Below are positions 5,491-6,864 of a stretch of DNA of 6,864 nt, in pieces. Below the pieces are notes generated by a model. The model worked only from the letters and a program-made list of their open reading frames with translations, had not been told where the DNA came from and ran no database searches. The stretch comes from Hyphomicrobiales bacterium (lineage in GTDB: Bacteria; Pseudomonadota; Alphaproteobacteria; Rhizobiales; Xanthobacteraceae): positions 1-6,864 of the forward strand of contig JAPLPC010000158.1 of assembly GCA_026400425.1 (NCBI GenBank), in the 5' to 3' direction. A program made the position numbers and the translations under genes. The first letter of the stretch is position 1. Each line of letters starts with the position of its first letter.

Positions 5491-6735
5491 TCACGCCGGC
5501 TGCGCAATGGCGCGCTCGACCGGCTTTTCCACGATCGGCAGATTGATCAGCGCCGACAGCACGCCGAACAGCACCGACAGCCACCACACCGGCGCGTAGG
5601 AGCCGAACGTGTCGAACACGATGCCGCCCAGCCATGCACCCAGGAATCCGCCGACCTGATGGCTGAAGAAGGCGAAACCGTACAGCGTCGCCAGCCAGCG
5701 GGTGCCGAACATCAGCGCCACCAGGCTCGATGTCGGCGGCACGGTGGAGAGCCAGGCCAGACCGCTGATGGCGCCGAAAACCAGCGCCGAGGTGGTCGTC
5801 AGCGGCAGCGTGATGAAGGCCACCGTGGCCAGCGCGCGGGTGAGATAGATGAAGGAGAGGATGTAACGCTTCGGCAGCTTGCCCTGCACATAGCCGACCG
5901 TGAGCGAGCCGATGATGTTGAACAGGCCGATGATGGCGATGACCCAGCCGCCGACCGATGCGGGCAGCCCACGATCGATCAGATAGGCCGGCAGATGCAT
6001 GGTGATGAAAGCAAGCTGGAAGCCGCAGGTGAAGAAGCCGACGACCAGCAGCACATAGGAGCGATGGCCGAAGGCTTCGACCAGTGCACTCTTGAACGAC
6101 TGTTCGGGCACTGGTGCAGCCGCGCCGGCCGCGGCGGATTTCGGCGTCGCCAGCACGAAAGCCAGCGGCAACACCAGCAGCATCATGAGGCCGAATGTCG
6201 TCAGCGTGGTTTGCCAGCCGGTGTTGTCGATCATCGCCACTGTGAACGGCGCGAAGATGAACTGGCCGAACGAGCCGGCAGCCGTGCCGGCGCCGAGGGC
6301 GATGCCGCGCCATTCCGGCGGCATCAGCTTGCCGAAGGCCGACAGCACCAGGTTGAACGAACAGCCCGACAGGCCGAAGCCGATCAACAAGCCGGCGGTT
6401 AGATTGAGTTCGAGCGGCGTCGAGGAATAACGCATGAGCAGCAGGCCGGCGGCATACATCAACGCGCCGATGCAGAGCACGCGGACGCTGCCGAACTTGT
6501 CGGCGACGGCGCCTGCAAAAGGTTGGCCGATGCCCCAGAGCAGATTCTGCACGGCAAAAGCCAGCGCGAACACGTCGCGGCCCCAGCCGAATTCCTGGCT
6601 GAACGGCTGCACGAAAAAGCCGACGCTGGAGCGCGGGCCGAAAGTGAGCATGCCGATCAACGATCCGCAGATCACGATCACCAGCGGCGTACGCCAGCCG
6701 AGTTTTGGTCGCGCGATGCTGTCGATGGCCGCCAT
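5491..6735 (-). CDS. Major facilitator superfamily (MFS) transporter
   Basis: A complete 414-residue inner-membrane secondary transporter with about 12 predicted helices, the usual MFS length. The first helix starts near residue 17. The loop between helices 2 and 3 carries MFS motif A, GAVADKFGSVRVL (75-87). Helix 1-2 features (GPRSSVGFFVQPFSQEFGWG, 33-52) resemble the monocarboxylate/oxalate-formate-like branch of MFS permeases. A hydrophilic Ala-rich linker at about 204-217 (SAAAGAAAPVPEQS) separates the two six-helix halves. The ATG at 6735 is preceded by a strong Shine-Dalgarno sequence, GGAGGA. The substrate cannot be read from the sequence. Although next to ribH, it lies upstream of the ribH promoter and riboswitch and ends at a hairpin, so it is not flavin-controlled by that element; a link to flavin transport would be guesswork. 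Confidence 0.93.
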   Translation of the reverse strand: MAAIDSIARPKLGWRTPLVIVICGSLIGMLTFGPRSSVGFFVQPFSQEFGWGRDVFALAFAVQNLLWGIGQPFAGAVADKFGSVRVLCIGALMYAAGLLLMRYSSTPLELNLTAGLLIGFGLSGCSFNLVLSAFGKLMPPEWRGIALGAGTAAGSFGQFIFAPFTVAMIDNTGWQTTLTTFGLMMLLVLPLAFVLATPKSAAAGAAAPVPEQSFKSALVEAFGHRSYVLLVVGFFTCGFQLAFITMHLPAYLIDRGLPASVGGWVIAIIGLFNIIGSLTVGYVQGKLPKRYILSFIYLTRALATVAFITLPLTTTSALVFGAISGLAWLSTVPPTSSLVALMFGTRWLATLYGFAFFSHQVGGFLGAWLGGIVFDTFGSYAPVWWLSVLFGVLSALINLPIVEKPVERAIAQPA

Positions 6736-6864
6736 GACGTATCCTCCGCCTCATATTGAGGTTCCGCAGAGATAAATGCAATCGCATGAAAAACCAATGG
6801 GCGATTGGAGGACGGTGACGCGGAGCAGGAATGCGGGGAGCCACAAACTTCCGGTCTGTCATCG
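6736..6864 (-). promoter_or_regulatory. MFS upstream region with inverted repeat and weak promoter
   Basis: No gene is seen here. On the minus strand a perfect inverted repeat CCAAT-CGCCC-ATTGG (6808-6794) is followed by TTTTTC. It could be a short operator or a weak terminator for a gene beyond the right edge. TTGGTT (6797-6792) and TTATCT (6775-6770), 16 bases apart, are a poor promoter candidate, the first overlapping the repeat. Confidence 0.3.

Noticed and set aside
5338..6402. A plus-strand open frame of 354 codons opposite the MFS gene and riboswitch
   Set aside because: Low-complexity Arg/Gln/His/Glu-rich translation; it crosses the FMN riboswitch and lies antisense to a clear 12-helix transporter.
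5491..6735. The MFS gene as a riboflavin transporter because it neighbours ribH
   Set aside because: It lies upstream of the ribH promoter and FMN riboswitch and so is not in the flavin-controlled unit; nothing in its sequence points to flavin as substrate.
5474..6862. A 462-codon minus-strand open frame overlapping the MFS gene in another frame
   Set aside because: The translation is Arg/His-rich with no hydrophobic helices. It is an out-of-frame shadow of the MFS gene, which has its own strong Shine-Dalgarno sequence and membrane pattern.

Overview
The window looks like chromosomal DNA of a GC-rich alphaproteobacterium, probably an order Hyphomicrobiales (Rhizobiales) relative of Bradyrhizobium or Rhodopseudomonas. 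This rests on base composition, on a stand-alone type II lumazine synthase very like Brucella RibH2 under an FMN riboswitch, and on the MarR/FUSC/DUF1656/HlyD efflux cassette. The exact genus cannot be fixed from the sequence alone. Every convincing gene is on the minus strand, so the window is described below from its right end to its left end, the order of transcription.

Right part (6864-5420): a short upstream region precedes a complete 12-helix major facilitator transporter (5491-6735). A GC-rich hairpin lies 49 bp past its stop. Middle right (5477-4677): a promoter overlapping the space after the transporter, a textbook FMN riboswitch (5271-5416), a possible Shine-Dalgarno-sequestering hairpin, and ribH (4677-5186). 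This is a stand-alone, flavin-controlled gene for the penultimate step of riboflavin synthesis.

Middle (4660-3514): directly behind ribH lies the decayed C-terminal third of a YhdH/AcuI-type zinc-free alcohol dehydrogenase-like oxidoreductase, recognisable in two reading frames. Next comes a control region with two tandem perfect palindromes (GGTCAC-N5-GTGACC). They precede a gene for a small exported four-cysteine protein of unknown function, which ends at a strong terminator.

Left part (3458-1): a four-gene operon, marR - FUSC permease - DUF1656 small membrane protein - HlyD-type adaptor, in which each stop codon overlaps the next start as ATGA. This matches the AaeXAB/FUSC type of tripartite efflux pump for aromatic acids or similar toxic organic anions. 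The MarR regulator probably represses the operon through a palindrome over the promoter. The FUSC gene is split by a single -1 frameshift near position 1945, so as written the pump would be broken. The HlyD gene runs off the left edge.

I see no CRISPR array, tRNA, rRNA, transposon or recognisable defence system. The items most worth following up are the tandem palindromes, the frameshift in the otherwise intact pump operon, the oxidoreductase relic, and the compact ribH leader.
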